DNA from: Cloeon dipterum
Lineage: Eukaryota; Arthropoda; Insecta; Ephemeroptera; Baetidae
Reading direction: 5' to 3'
NCBI RefSeq assembly: GCF_949628265.1
Contig: NC_088786.1
Location: 41,189,681-41,253,680, forward strand
Length of the DNA: 64,000 nt
Shown here: positions 12,506-25,100 of the stretch, in pieces
How positions within the stretch are numbered: the stretch's first letter is position 1
Layout of the letters: the number at the start of each line of letters is the position of its first letter
Program-made: the position numbers and the translations under genes
Notes under the pieces: generated by a model
Databases searched by the model: none
What the model saw: only the letters and a program-made list of their open reading frames with translations
Told to the model about the DNA's origin: nothing

Positions 12506-13905
12506 TGTAAGTAAATAACAATCGTATATAAATTTTAAACCTCGCAAAAGTGCTCACTTTTAAAAATATGTCGGCGAAGACAGTGACTTATTCATCGCTC
12601 CACACCGAAATTTTATTTGTCAAATTATTTGCAGTAAGGAAATTCGCTTTTGGTTGTTGAAAGCTGCGCAATTATTCCGCAACCATGACGTTTTGCTTTC
12701 AGGGTTCCCAAAATCCCACATTTTTTTCTAAAAAAATAAACACTGCATTGCGAAAATAACTGTTTTCTTTTGTGTTTTTCTACAATTTTGCGCATTTGTC
12801 CGAAACACATGCATTCTTCATGGAAGATAAAAAAATTCTCGCAATGGATCAACCACGCCTGTCCCTGGCCTTCCTCAGGTCGCGCCACCTGACAACTGTT
12901 TTTACATGGTTCTGACGGTGCCTTTATTGCTTATTTTCGGCTCTTTTAAGTGTCTCAATGCAGATTTTGAACTGGCGCTGCAACGCGCACACGGGCGGAT
13001 TGCGGTGCCGCAAACATATACTTTTAATTTTTGCTTTGCGGCTAAGTATATCGCAGCGACGAAGCTCTGTGCGGAGCGGCGCTCTGCGGCGCTGCGAGGT
13101 ACGTTGCCGCGCGTTGCCCAAACGACCCTCAATTAAAATTACGCCGTATATTCAGAACCGCGCATTGTTGAAAGTCAACCCACACAACGATATTTTTTTA
13201 ATTTATATGGCATTTAATATTGACACGCCTTGTTTTTTTTTACTTTACTAATAATTTGATGGGGTGTGGGAAAATGCGATCACGATCCCTCCCTGGAAAG
13301 GTCTCCGAGCCCCGCCCCACCCTCGCAACCTTTTCCATCGGTCCCTGAGTGGGTTTATGGCGATATTTCGGGGCAGATCTCACGAATCAGGTCTAGTCTG
13401 GAAAGTTTGAAAAGCTGTGCACTAGGACCTCTACCAGTTCCCCTCTCTAGTTTTTGTTTAAAAAAAATAATGAAATGCTTCGGAATATGAATAAACTTTA
13501 TTACATGAACTAAGTACTTACAATTAGTAACGTACTAGAGTTGCTTATTTACCAACGGATTAAAGGGGGCTATGTATTTGCATGCAGCGCGCCAGTGCAG
13601 CTGGTCGTCAATTTCTTCCTTTTTTTTTTAAATGAAAGTAGTGCTGAGTAATGGCCTATTAAACATTACACATATAATCATCGGAAAGCTTAGAAAATGA
13701 GAGTTTTGTGTTATTATTACTATAAATCCTTGAGTGTTACGCGCAGTTAATATCGACCAAGGATCGTTAAGAAAATTTTTAAGAAATAATTAAATTTCTA
13801 AACACGCGATATAGCCCTCCTATTGATAAAAAATTAATTCAAATTTTCTTAAATTAACTTTTAGGCACACGCGTTGACACAGGAGTCAAAATCGCACATA
13901 AGAAG
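12506..13905. other. Intergenic and upstream region of paralogue B
   Basis: The segment 12870-13350 is an inverted relative of 2460-3040. The rest is AT-rich. The promoter and any untranslated leader of the downstream gene should lie just before 13906, but I see no clear TATA box. Confidence 0.4.
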
Positions 13906-16900
13906 ATGGCTGAGGCTCCTCGAAACGCTCTCGAGCTGGATTCCTTATTAAGGGTAAACCTGTCTACTCATTTTTGAACAACGAAAATTTTAACACCCCT
14001 TTTAACAGAATGGAGTGCAATCAATCGACATGCTTGGATCTGATGAGTTCATCGTCCTCGTCGGCTGCACAGGAAGTGGAAAAAGCACCTTCCTCAAATT
14101 CTTCCTCAAAGACCCAACGTTGAGCATTGCTCTAAACAGGCAAGAAGACTGCATTTTTATTGATGGCGAGACGACAATCGGCAGTGAAAACTGCCTCACG
14201 TCCAAAACCCTTATGCCTAACCTGAAGAAGGATAAAGAAACCGGGCTCGTAGTCATAGACTGTGCTGGCTTTGAGGACACCCGCAGCGAAGAGAATGATA
14301 TGATCGCATCGTTCCTGAATAAAACGGTTTTGGATAAGGCAAAGAGAATCAAGCTCGTCATTGTCGAGAGTTACGACAAGCTCAGGTTGAACGTCGATCG
14401 GAATGCGTTCATGAATGTCCTTAGCCTAGTTTCTGGTCTCCTTAAATACAACTACAAATCATTCAAAAACTCAATCTGCTTAGTGGCGACTAAAATTGAG
14501 TCGCAAAAGAGCGATGATGCCTTGATCCGCTCTGTCAAAACCTTCTTTAACGATGCAATCCAGAGTCTGGAAGAGAAATACGGCGCCCAGCCTAGTTCAG
14601 AAGATAAATTGAGAGAAATGGAAATTCTGCGCTTTCTGATTGCAAATAGTCAAATTGGTCTGTTCCGCAGACCAACTGAGGTTGCTGCCGACCCATGGAG
14701 CTTGCCAGCACAACAGGAGAATTTCAAAAACTTGAGAAAACTCGTCATCGAAGATGTAAAGTACACGCCTGATGATTGTGGCATATTCAATATCGTGGTC
14801 TCACCCACGACTCATGTCTGGATACGTGACACTTTCATCGAGAACACAGTTGAACATTTGAAAAAACTATTGGCGTCTTTAGCCGACACCATTGAGAAAT
14901 CAATTTTTGAGAAACTCGGGGACGACGGCGGGGATCCGGAGGAAAAATTGACGAGAATCGCTGAGCTGGGAAAGATCACCGTGCTACTGTCTTCTATCCA
15001 ATCACCAGAGGACCTCGAGGATTTCGCGGTGAAGGAAGGAGGAGTGGAGAAGGAATCTATTGAAGAGTTGCGATATCAAACAAAGAAAACAAATTTTCTC
15101 TTTGGTGTCGCTGGACGAAATAAAAGCGAAATCAAAGATTTGATCATTGGTTTGAACGGCGGTGTTGATGCAATCATCTCAAAGATCAATGCTCTAGTCG
15201 AAACGAACAGGTTCATTGTAAATCTGGCAAAGGACGCAGAATCGCACGAAGTACGTCAGTCGAACGACGAGTGCATCGAGTTGTTCGACGAACTGAATGT
15301 TTCAAATTTCTCGACAAAAATGATCAACCTCCGCAAACTGGGATTCAACGAGCGCATTTCAACACAAGCCCTAAACCTGAAACACTTGAGTATCAACCAA
15401 GTCAACGATCTGAAGGCTTTGTACAGAAATAAAAACGAGAATTTTTACGACGCAAGGTGGGAAGGCGATCGTCTGCTGGTTCTGGGAAGGTACGTCTTTC
15501 TCAGCCAAGTTCTAAGAGAAATCAACGCGACAAATCGGTCGCAAGTTGAGCAGGTGGTTGTGGCAACCACGCAGAACCTCTACATCGATTGCGACCTGAC
15601 GTTGAAGCACACCCATCTTTCCCTGATTGCACCTCTGATTGAAGTCGTCAAAGTAAAAAGGGTAATCACTCTCAATGGAGAAGATGGAATTTCTCACAAG
15701 GAGACACAAGCTCCGGCATCTAAGAGCGATCAGCCGGGACGAGATGGTCGGGACGGAAACCCAGGATTCAGCTCTGGCAGCTTTACAATGATTGCACTGG
15801 ATATTTTGAATTCTTCTCTGCTGGAGGTTCGATCCAAAGGAGGAAGCGGAAGTGATGGCCAGCATGGAGGAGACGGCAAGAGTGCATCCCCTTGCCAATA
15901 TCCAGTTTTAGAAAATATAGATGGACCTGCTGCTGAAGCGTTCACAGTCAATCAATATATTATGTAAGTATGATTTTACTGTTGCGTTTCTAACTTGACT
16001 AAAATTATTCATCGAATTCCTTTGTCTCCTTCCTTTATTATTAGAACGCCAACTTGTTTCGTTTGATTTTGTATTTGTTTATTTAGGTATTGAGTTTAAA
16101 TTCGTAGAAACAAATGAAAAGTTGGAATGAACCTAGATTTAATTATGCTGTGAACCATAGAAATGTAGAATAGCTCTACAAAAAATCTCAAAATCCAAGC
16201 TGACAATAAATACAGCAAACACCTTTTTCCTCCCATTTTTAGATCGCCAACATATGTATTTTGCCTCTGATTTTGTTTTCGCTCTTTTAATCTTTTGTTT
16301 CTCCAATATGTGAGCGGCCGGTACACCGATTGTTTGGTGTCTATGTATACAAGCTTTCAGCCAATAGATTTAAAATTGCAGAAACACATGAAAATTGGAA
16401 TAAATCTACTTAATTGCAACTTTAATATTATGTGAACCGAAGAGATCAGGAATTTAATGGCTATATATATGCTAAAAAATCTTGCAAACGCGCATATATT
16501 ATGTTATTTCAGTTCCTCGTGAAATTAGTATTGCACAATATTTTTGTGAGCTGTTGTTAAGGCAACCGTGGGAGCGTATATTAATAAAAACGTTTTTAGA
16601 ATATACGATTTTTGTTTCAGGGATTACTGCAAGGCTAAGGGTTACGAAGTGGAGATGGGCAAGCAAGATTTAAAGTACGCAGCCCTTCTTCTGGTCGGCA
16701 TGGCACATGCAGAATTCCGCCTGACTCTAAGGAATTACCCTGATGACAAGGCTACGGATGGAGGTCGCGGAGGCGACGGTGGTTCACTTGCCATGGCGGG
16801 CAAGACAAAACTCAAGGTTCGAAACCGCGCTGCCTTGAACAAAGTTTCAGTCACCAGTAGCAAGGGTGAAAACGGCAAGCCGGGAGCAGGGGGAAGAGCT

Positions 16901-17212
16901 GGCAGCAACGCAAAAGGAAAGTACCGCGAATTCAAATGCATGTATCGCGCTATAGCGGTATTTGGTTGGAGGGTCACCGTGGATCAATTATTAGAACAAG
17001 GGGAATGCCACTCTAAGGGCCATGATGTCAGGGACGGAAGGGACGGAAAAATTAACAAGGGAAACAATCTGCGTTACAAGTACTCAAAGGAATCTTTGCT
17101 TTCAATTGACAAAATAGCTGAATCGTTGGACGACTTTGCTGCTGAGCATGATTTTGACAAGGATCCCAGTTTTTCTGATTTCAAAAACTTTGTGCGGAAA
17201 AATTCCATGTAG
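13906..17212 (+). CDS. P-loop GTPase-like protein with glycine-rich segments, paralogue B
   Basis: Three exons in consistent phase (13906-13953, 14009-15963, 16621-17212) give 864 residues. Residues 35-42 form the P-loop GCTGSGKS. Further on are VVIDCAGFEDT, resembling a G3/switch II segment, and CLVATKIES in place of the guanine-specificity NKxD, so base preference is uncertain. Charged, probably helical stretches follow. Collagen-like glycine-rich runs (GRDGRDGNPGF, GGSGSDGQHGGDG, and in exon 3 DGGRGGDGGS and GENGKPGAGG) occupy the C-terminal third. No signal peptide or membrane segment is evident. The long exon is uninterrupted and its paralogue shares the exon 1/exon 2 junction, which supports the model. 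I do not recognise a characterised family. Confidence 0.85.
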
Positions 17213-17222
17213 TACTTTTAGA

Positions 17223-17228
17223 AATAAA
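17223..17228 (+). terminator. Poly(A) signal of paralogue B
   Basis: AATAAA lies 11 bases after the stop codon of the P-loop gene; a second cluster occurs near 17285. Such a short 3' untranslated region is common in compact genomes. Confidence 0.6.
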
Positions 17229-17343
17229 ATTTGCGTGCGAATCCACATCTAGTTGTATCTGTGCCATTTTTTTATTAGTTGGAGAATAAATAAATTGTGT
17301 TTAAAAATATTGTTGGTTTGATTGCGACAGGATAGATCTTGCT

Positions 17344-17475
17344 TCAGCCCTTCTTATTTACGTAATTGACAACTTGATGCAACCAGCTCGACTCTAGTCT
17401 ACCGAGACCGAGTAGATTAATTGCTTCTTTCAGATTTTCCTGGATGTCGACAACCTTATCTCGTCGGAATTGCAG
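17344..17475 (-). CDS. Orphan terminal exon, 43 codons
   Basis: On the minus strand a good acceptor (CTTCCGTTTTCAG, with a long pyrimidine tract before it) opens a phase-0 reading of 43 residues ending in TGA. It contains DKVVDIQENLKEAINLLG and ESSWLHQVVNYV, which look like real amphipathic helices. It lies beyond the likely 3' end of beta-spectrin on the same strand, and I found no matching upstream exon. It may be an alternative end of beta-spectrin, the last exon of an overlapping gene, or chance. Confidence 0.35.
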   Translation of the reverse strand: MQFRRDKVVDIQENLKEAINLLGLGRLESSWLHQVVNYVNKKG

Positions 17476-18252
17476 CTGAAAACGGAAGAAGATGAGGGTG
17501 TTGGTGCGGCAAAAGAAAGAGGCAGAACGTGTGTTAGGCAGCTAAATAACTTTAATGACAAAAACTATGAGAGAAGAGAGAGTAGTAGGGGCAGCAAGGA
17601 TCTTCGGGAACAGAGACACGCTTAGCGTGCAGACAATTCTTTTCAAAGAGTGTGTGTGCCTGCGCCCACGCCAACCCACCTGCCCGCCGAATAAAGACTA
17701 TCTCTGCGTTTGTTTTTTTATTTTATAAATATAATATTGCAATGCAAGAATGGAAAACAGGAGGAAAAGGCTTCTCTTTTGTCGTCGATTAAATGCGGCG
17801 CGGCAGTGTCCAAGCTGCACACACGTAATTTAAAAGTATGGTCGAATTTCGCACCCGTGCCCTGCCCTGCCCAGCCCAGCCAATCCGTCCGATTTCTCAG
17901 GCACAATAAAACACACGCAGGCGACGCAATTCTCACAATTGATCCCTGGCCGTATTTTTTATATATGTATAATAATAATCTGGTTCTCTTTGTATTTTTA
18001 TCTTTCGCGTGTGCATGCAGTGAAAAATAAAAGAGACACTTTGCTACAATTGTTCCTTACAAGTGATACAAGCCTTGAATTTTAATTCATTTATATTCTG
18101 TTCATCATAAATAGAGAATACACAACAGCATTTTGTTTGTTTGTCTGTTTGTCGTCAGAATAAATGAATAATTAATAAATGTAGTGACTCGTCAACAGTA
18201 CACGACAGTGCAGAGAAACGAATGACAATAAAAAACAGCTCCTAATTCCTTC

Positions 18253-18258
18253 TTTATT
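18253..18258 (-). terminator. Candidate poly(A) signal, long beta-spectrin form
   Basis: AATAAA on the minus strand about 440 nt after the stop. Another minus-strand AATAAA lies near 17717, which would give a longer 3' untranslated region. The sequence between is AT-rich and has no gene I can support. Confidence 0.35.
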
Positions 18259-18696
18259 TATGTATATATTCCCCCAAGTAATCGCTCATTTACCATCAAG
18301 ACAATAAAATCAAGCACAACAAATCGAGAAAGGAGAAAGGGAAAAACAGAAACAGCGCGCATATATTCCGTAAAAACTGCAAGATTAACCGTAGAGTGTG
18401 TGTGTACGTCTAGTTTACGTTTAAATTAAAAAACCATAATGCGAAACAAACGGTCGGACGACGCTCGTCTTCTACTTTTTTGGTGCGGGCGATAAAAGTT
18501 TGGATTTTCTTTCTTTCTTTCTTTTATATCTAGGTAGCTGTCTAGAAATGAGTAACTCTTGGATTGCCTCGATCAACAATAGGATGGCTTTTCTTTCTTC
18601 GAGAGCGAAAGCGGCCTCCAGCCCTCCTTGCATTGCTTAGCTGCGAATTAATTTAAAAAAATTAATAAAACCCTTCGACACAAAAATCCGGATCGC

Positions 18697-21600
18697 TCAC
18701 TTTTTCTTCAAGGTGAAGAAGCTTCGCTTCTTGGGCTCGTCCTTGCGCTCGCCAGCTGGCAGGGTCTGCGAGCGGGAGGGCCCGGCCGAGTTGTCGGCAT
18801 CACACATTCCTTTGACGTTGCTCACCCAATTGTTCATCTCCTCGTCGTCCTTGGCCTGGAACAGGAACTCAGCCCCTCCGGCCAGCCTGAAATTGAATAA
18901 AAAAAATTTAATTTTGAATAATTTCGGGTCCGAGCGCCACTCACTTGACTCTGAAGACGTGCTTCTTCTTGGTGTAGTCGCTGGCCACCTCGCTCGAGCC
19001 GCCGCGCAGGTCGAGCGGCGCCTCGCCCTTGAAGAACACGTCGGGCGTGGCCTTGGCGCTCTTCTGGTCCTTGTAGAAGACGAGCTGCGACACGCGCAGC
19101 ACCACGAACACCTTGTCCCAAGACCTGAAGCCGAATTAAGATTAAAAATTGAGAAAAAGGTTGAAACACCACACTAACCCCCGTTCGAAGACTGGAAGTC
19201 ACTTAGTTTTAAATGAATAAATTGATGTAAGGGCTTGATTGATCAATTACTGAGAGTTTAATAGTACTAAATCAAGTCAATTCTTAAGTTTAAACCGGTA
19301 GATAAGTTTTAATTTACTACTCAACACAATGGAACCCCCCTTCACTCCCGGAGTTTATTTAAAACACCCCTAAAAAGTACCACGGACACCTTGTCCCAAA
19401 ACCTGAAGCCGATTTAAGAGCTTAAATTGAGAGAAAAGTTGAAACACCACACTAGTCCCCGATCTAAGACTGGAAGTCACGAGTTATTAATGAAGAAACA
19501 GATGGTCATTCCTCTGCAGTTGTTCTGCTAGGAATTTATAGCCCACGAAATGTGTTGAGCAGAGGTTAAAATTGCTTTTTTTGAACCGAACCTCCATAAG
19601 GAGGTCGGGGGCTAGTGTGTGTACAACGCAAAAAATCCCATCGGGGCCTCCCTGACGATTCTCCCCTAAATCAAACAAGAACGAACCTGTTGCTGGCCTT
19701 CTTGGTGGTGTTTTCCCACTCGTGCTTGCGCACGAGGAGTCCCTCGAAGATGTCTCCGTCGGCGGTGGCGCGCTCTGCAAACACAAGAACAAGTTAGCTC
19801 CCCTCCCAAAGCAAAGGTGGGGGACAATCGAGCGGGGGCGGGGGTGAGGAGACGAGCTGGACGCGGGCAGAGAACGAGAGACAAAAGCAGCGTACCGGAG
19901 GCGCGTTCTAGGTTCGACTCGTCGTCGCTGGCGCTGCCGGCGACGCCACTGGCCGCCGCCGGGGACTTTGCCTTCTTCCAACGGAAGCTGCGGAACGGAG
20001 ACTTGGAGCGGGCCGACTCCTTGCTGCCCGGGGTCTTCTTGCTCGGCGTCACCGCCGCTACAAAACGCATGCCCAAATCAATGCACGTACTCACGGTTCA
20101 GGGTCCGCCACCACAATTCCGCCTCCAGCCCTGAGGTTAGCTGGGTGCCTCCGCCGCCAGAGTGTGTGTGTAATGCCACTACAACTACTACCAGAGTGCT
20201 TTCTCCACGCGAAAACGGTAAAGCCGAAATACAGACAGCTTCGCGAAAGGGTTAAATGGGACCATCACCGCGGGTTTTAAATTCAAATTCTACTAAAACA
20301 GGAATCTGAAATTTAAAACTTGTTGCCACTTGCAAGTCCCTGGGCTCACCTACAGACAGCTGAAACCCTGTTCCAACCAGCTGAAACCCGGTTCCAACCT
20401 TTAACTAGCTGAAACCCTGTTCCAACAAGCTGAAACCCTGTTCCAACAAGCTGAAACCCTGTTCCAACAAGCTGAAACCCTGTTCCAACCAGCTGAAACC
20501 CGGTTCTAACCTTTAACCAGCTGAAACCCTGGCAACAGATGGCACTGCACTGTTAATTTAATCCAAATTCAAATTCCAGGGCACCGAGTTTCAGTCCAGC
20601 CGTAAACAAATCAGAAAATATCAGTGCAACGCCTCCTAGTGGCGGCTCCGGTTACTAACAAATGGCAACAAGTCGGTCCCAAACTTGACCACACTTCGTG
20701 AAAGCGAACTTTTGGGAGCGAAGCACGGAAAGAGGGTGCAAAAATAGTGCTTGAGACTTACTCTGGCGGGCAACGCCACTGGTCGAGGGTTGCTGCGGTT
20801 TGTTAGCTCGTGGCTGCGTGCGAGCCGTCACCGGAGGAAGGGGAGGCACGCGGTGCTGCCCGACTCGACCTCCTGCATGCATCAAATCAAAGGAGAGAGA
20901 CAACAACCACATGCACATGCCGAACCGGAATGCAAATACCCACCTTTTCGCATTTTGGGGTTAGTCAAAAGTCAACTTTAGAGCCATTATTTGCAGTAGT
21001 AAAAAAACTGGGTACATCAGGGTAGGGGTGGGGGTGTTCAGGGGGAAGCTACGGGTCGCCACCTTTGCCATTCTTTGGTCAAAAGGATGAAAAGGTGGGC
21101 GACCTACGTACCGACAAGGCTCCGACCCAGATTTGTCCAGGTTAAAAACCTTGAATCAACAGATTTTCATTTGTTTGTTTATCTGGCATTTTCGGAACGT
21201 TGTCGTGGCGAGAGTGCATTTAAAGTTCTAGCCGACGTGTTTTGCAGACAGAAAGAAAGAAAGAAAGATAGAGAGGAGTCCAAGCAAGGCCGAGCTCACC
21301 TTCCACGTGTGTGCTTGGCTGCTCAGAGGCAGAGGAAAGCCTGACAGAAGAGGGCTTGCGGTGCACGGCTGCACGAGTGTGTGAGCGAGTGCGCGGCCAA
21401 CCGACCGATCGACCGAAACCAACCAACCGAAAGCGGACACGGGGAACAGACATGGAAAGAGCGAGTGTGTGTTAGCAAGCCACTACGCACAGTCCCAGTT
21501 CAAATCTGGGGAAACTGGCAAATTTTGGCCCAGGGGTGCACACCGGGGCGGGCGTGATTGTTAGTCGGCCGTCTGTCACGAAGAGAGGGGCGGAAATGGA

Positions 21601-22134
21601 CCAAAAATACTAAAATACGGGCGCCTAGCTTACCATCTTGTCCGTCGTCCTTGCCGCTTTCGCCTTCGGGGGCCTGCTGGCTGTCCACTCTGCAAAATTA
21701 ATGGTTCGTTAGGGTTATAACTGATAAATGCCATGAAATAGTTCTTCAAGCTGCCACCAGATGCGTTACTACGTTAAAAAACGGCATATTGCCGCTGACA
21801 GGTGGCGCCACCGATAATTTACAAAGGAGTTCTTTTAGTCGTAATGCAAATAGAAGAAAAGTGTAAATGAACGGTGGCGCCATCAGTTGGCAGATCCGGA
21901 AAACACCAATTTCTAATGCGATCGACTGGATTTAAGTATTAACAAGAATTCTCTACAAATAACGCTCCTTGGTGGCGGCTTCGGGAACTACGCAATGGCA
22001 ACCATGACGTTTTAAACGAACCTGTCGGAGGCGACATCTTCTGGCGAGCTGACAACGGCCGTCTTGGCCGCGATTTCCTCCTGTCTCTTCTGTTCCTCCT
22101 CCTCCTGCCGCCTCTTCAGCTCTCGCAGCTCAAA
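18697..22134 (-). CDS. beta-Spec: Beta-spectrin exons 18-24: linker, PH domain, tail
   Basis: Exons are 22134-22022, 21689-21634, 20872-20762, 20057-19896, 19774-19687, 19124-18945 and 18886-18697. Exon 18 ends the helical part ([14 protein letters not shown]). Exons 19-21 are a polar, Ser/Pro/Lys-rich linker and are candidates for optional splicing because they are small and low in complexity. The PH domain starts in exon 22 ([12 protein letters not shown], then KKASNR), runs through [19 protein letters not shown], and closes with [11 protein letters not shown]. The tail ends [11 protein letters not shown]. The stop is TGA at 18697-18699. Confidence 0.92.
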
Positions 22135-25100
22135 CTGGAGGGAAATCAAATTGGAATTATGCTCCGAAGGTGGATAAATTCACGTACCTTGCGAGCCAAA
22201 ACCATAATTTAGTGCGCTAACTACAAAAAGGGTGCAAACAAGAGGATTTTTTTAGCAACATGCAAACCAACACCATTTATTATTTTAATCACAACACAGA
22301 AAGCACATGGACATTTTTAATCTAGTCCGGAGAGTCCGGATTGCAATAAAGTTGGTCAGCCTGCGGCCCCATGAGGGCGTTGAACGACCGTCTATTCGAG
22401 GCAAGCTGGTTTTCGTCGGCCAAGGTCTGCACGGACGCGGCCAAACTCGAGAGGGAAGACACCGAGTTGTTGGTCAGCATCGATTCGGACGAAATGGAAA
22501 AGACCTGTTCCTTTTCTCCGTTCAAATTAATTTCGCTCATCGGAGTGTCCGGAGGGGCGACGAACACGTCATCGTCCTCGTCAGTCACGGAGCCGTTTTC
22601 GTTCATGAGGCGCCAGAGGAACGAGTCCTGCTTCTGCAGAGGGGGGCGGGGCTTGCCGTCCAGCGCGTGTCCCGTCGACGAGAAGCTGCGTTTCGAGCTG
22701 CGCGACGCCATTTTCGGCTTTCCCACCACCATCCAGCGCACCAGCTCCTCCAGGGTCCAGCCGCGGACCAGTTTGCCGGAGGACGGACGCCGGGAGGACC
22801 CGGACGAGGGTCTTCGGGGCGACGATGGCGCCGGAGGGGCGCTCCACGATAGTGTTTCGAGAAGGAAGGGCGCCGGGCTGCAGCCCTCGAACGACGAGGT
22901 CATGCCGGATTCGAGCTAAAATTGGACATGCACGTGCTAGCCAACCGACACCAACAACTACAACAACAGGAAACGTGCAGGAAGCGTTAGGCATGCGGGT
23001 AGACCGGTCCTTTTTAGATTTAGACTTTGAAAAAGTCGCCGAACACTTTTTTCCTTCCATAAGAATGCCTTTTTGAGATTTGGATGAGAGTAGAAAACTG
23101 TTTATTTGTGTCTAATTGAACCCAAAGAGACGGTTAATCGTTTGAAATTCGCGGAAATACTTTAAAAAGTCGATTTAATTACGATTAAAAACACTAAAAA
23201 CGGAGAAAACAGCAAGAATTCTTAGTCCTGAAGAATTCTTGATGCTGATTGGCTGAACGCATTGCGGTTGCCTAGCAACGCGGCAGTTGATGACGTAAGC
23301 GACGTCGGCCAATGAGCGTCGAGGATTCTTTCCAGCTAAGAATTTGCTGCTTTCTCCGATTTTCATGTTTGTAACCGCATTTTCGGCGGTTAAATTATAT
23401 AGAAATACTCATTAACTGCAAGTAGACACCAAAGAATCTGCTTTTTGCTCATAATTAGCAAAATGGTAAGCGAATTTATGGAAAGAGGTGTATGTTCTCC
23501 ACAATTAAGGGGCGTGGCTGTTGCCATAGCCCGCGATTAACTCAAAATTCACGATTTCAGCTGTTTTTATGACTTAAAAAAAATTAGTTTTCTTCACAGA
23601 AATTACGCGGAACAAATAACTAATTTTACAATGACTTAAAACGCTCAAATAAGGACCGGTTGCAGTGCTACAAACACCAAGAAGCAGCAAAAAAGCCAAA
23701 TAAAATAAAATTTCCTACCGTGGTCAGCCGCTCGAGGGCACTGAAACGTTCCTCCTGGGCAGCGGCGGATTTCTCGAACGCCTCGTGTTTCTTAATCAAA
23801 TTTTCGACGTCGTCGATCGAGTGCTGTCGAAAAAAGGGTAAAATATCGCAAATCTGTTAAATAAATTCAGGAAAATGTAACTTACGCCCAATTCCTGGCT
23901 CAGCAGGTACGGTTCTTGTGCTAGGAGCCAACCCTCCGCGACAGCAGCGTCTCTCGCGAACTGGTAAACCTCCAGGACTGCAATAAATCGATTATAAAAA
24001 ATATTTAAACATAAATTCGAAGTCACTCACTGAGTTGGAGATTTTCCCAGCGTTCCTCCCACCTGTTGAGGAGCGAGTTTCTCTGGTTGGTCAGTGATAT
24101 GAGTTTTTCCTTGATCTGCGAAAATAAAATTTATTAATTCTTAGTTATTTCTCAAATTATAAAAAAGCGCACCTCATTAGAAGCATAGTGACTGCGGCCG
24201 AGCAGTTCCTTGCCGAGCGCGATGCACGCGGCGAAATTGTCCTCCCTGGCGTCGATCTCGGCCTTGAGGCTCTGGTGGTTGTTCATCAGCAGTTCAACTC
24301 CACTCACGTCCCTGAAATTCAATTTTAAATTTGTACGATTTTTTTTTAAAAAGCCTCATTTTACCTGGCTTTCTCGGACGTGTTCATCTGCCTGATGACG
24401 TCGTCCATCCAGAGCATGAGGATGCGCACCATGTTAAAGAATTTGAAGAGGTCGCCGGTGTCGGCCAGCTTGGCGTTTCTGGCGTCGCAGTCAGCGTGCA
24501 GGGCGGCCCAGGCGGCGAGCACCTCGGCCTCGCGGTTCGTGATCTCCTTGGCCTTGTCGCCGGCGTACGACGCCTGCAGACGAGCAGAGTCGTCCCGGAT
24601 GCCCTGCACCTGCGACTGCAGCGACACCAGGTCCTGACGGAAGTTCTGGTGCTTCCGCTGCAGCGCTGAAACCTAATAGAAAAAAAACACGAAAGGGAAA
24701 GTTGTAGTTAGTTTCTGAACTTTTTAATTGAATTATAATTTTATTTTTGGTGTTTAATTGCAGCCAAAGTGACAGCCCATCGTTTAAAATTCGCGGAAAT
24801 ATTTAAAAAAAATCATTTAAACCAATTAAAGTCCGCATTTAATACACGAAAAGCTGAGAAATCAGAAAGATTTTTTTAGTTTGAAAATTTGTCAACGCTG
24901 ATTGGCTGAACCTTGGAAAAGTGGAGAATTGATATTTTAGGATTTTAGTGCTAATAATAAATATTCGATTTTAAATAATATTAAAGATTTTTCGTTTCGA
25001 CTCACCGATCCAGCGTCGCGTCCGAGTTCGTCGGAGATGCCGTGCTGCTTCTCGAGGCAGCGGCCGAGCACGTCCTTGCAGTCGTGGAAGAACTTGTGCA

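Noticed and set aside
20358..20531. Possible CRISPR-like array
   Set aside because: Units abut with no unique spacers; it is a minisatellite in an animal intron.
21480..21540. tRNA-like B box GTTCAAATC
   Set aside because: No A box or cloverleaf could be drawn around it.
22581..23060. Minus-strand frame of 159 codons starting [10 protein letters not shown]
   Set aside because: Its later part is a shadow of the intronic open exon. The first 30 codons could be a separate leader exon of a nested gene, but the only donor (GTTGTT) is weak and the implied intron is about 55 bp.
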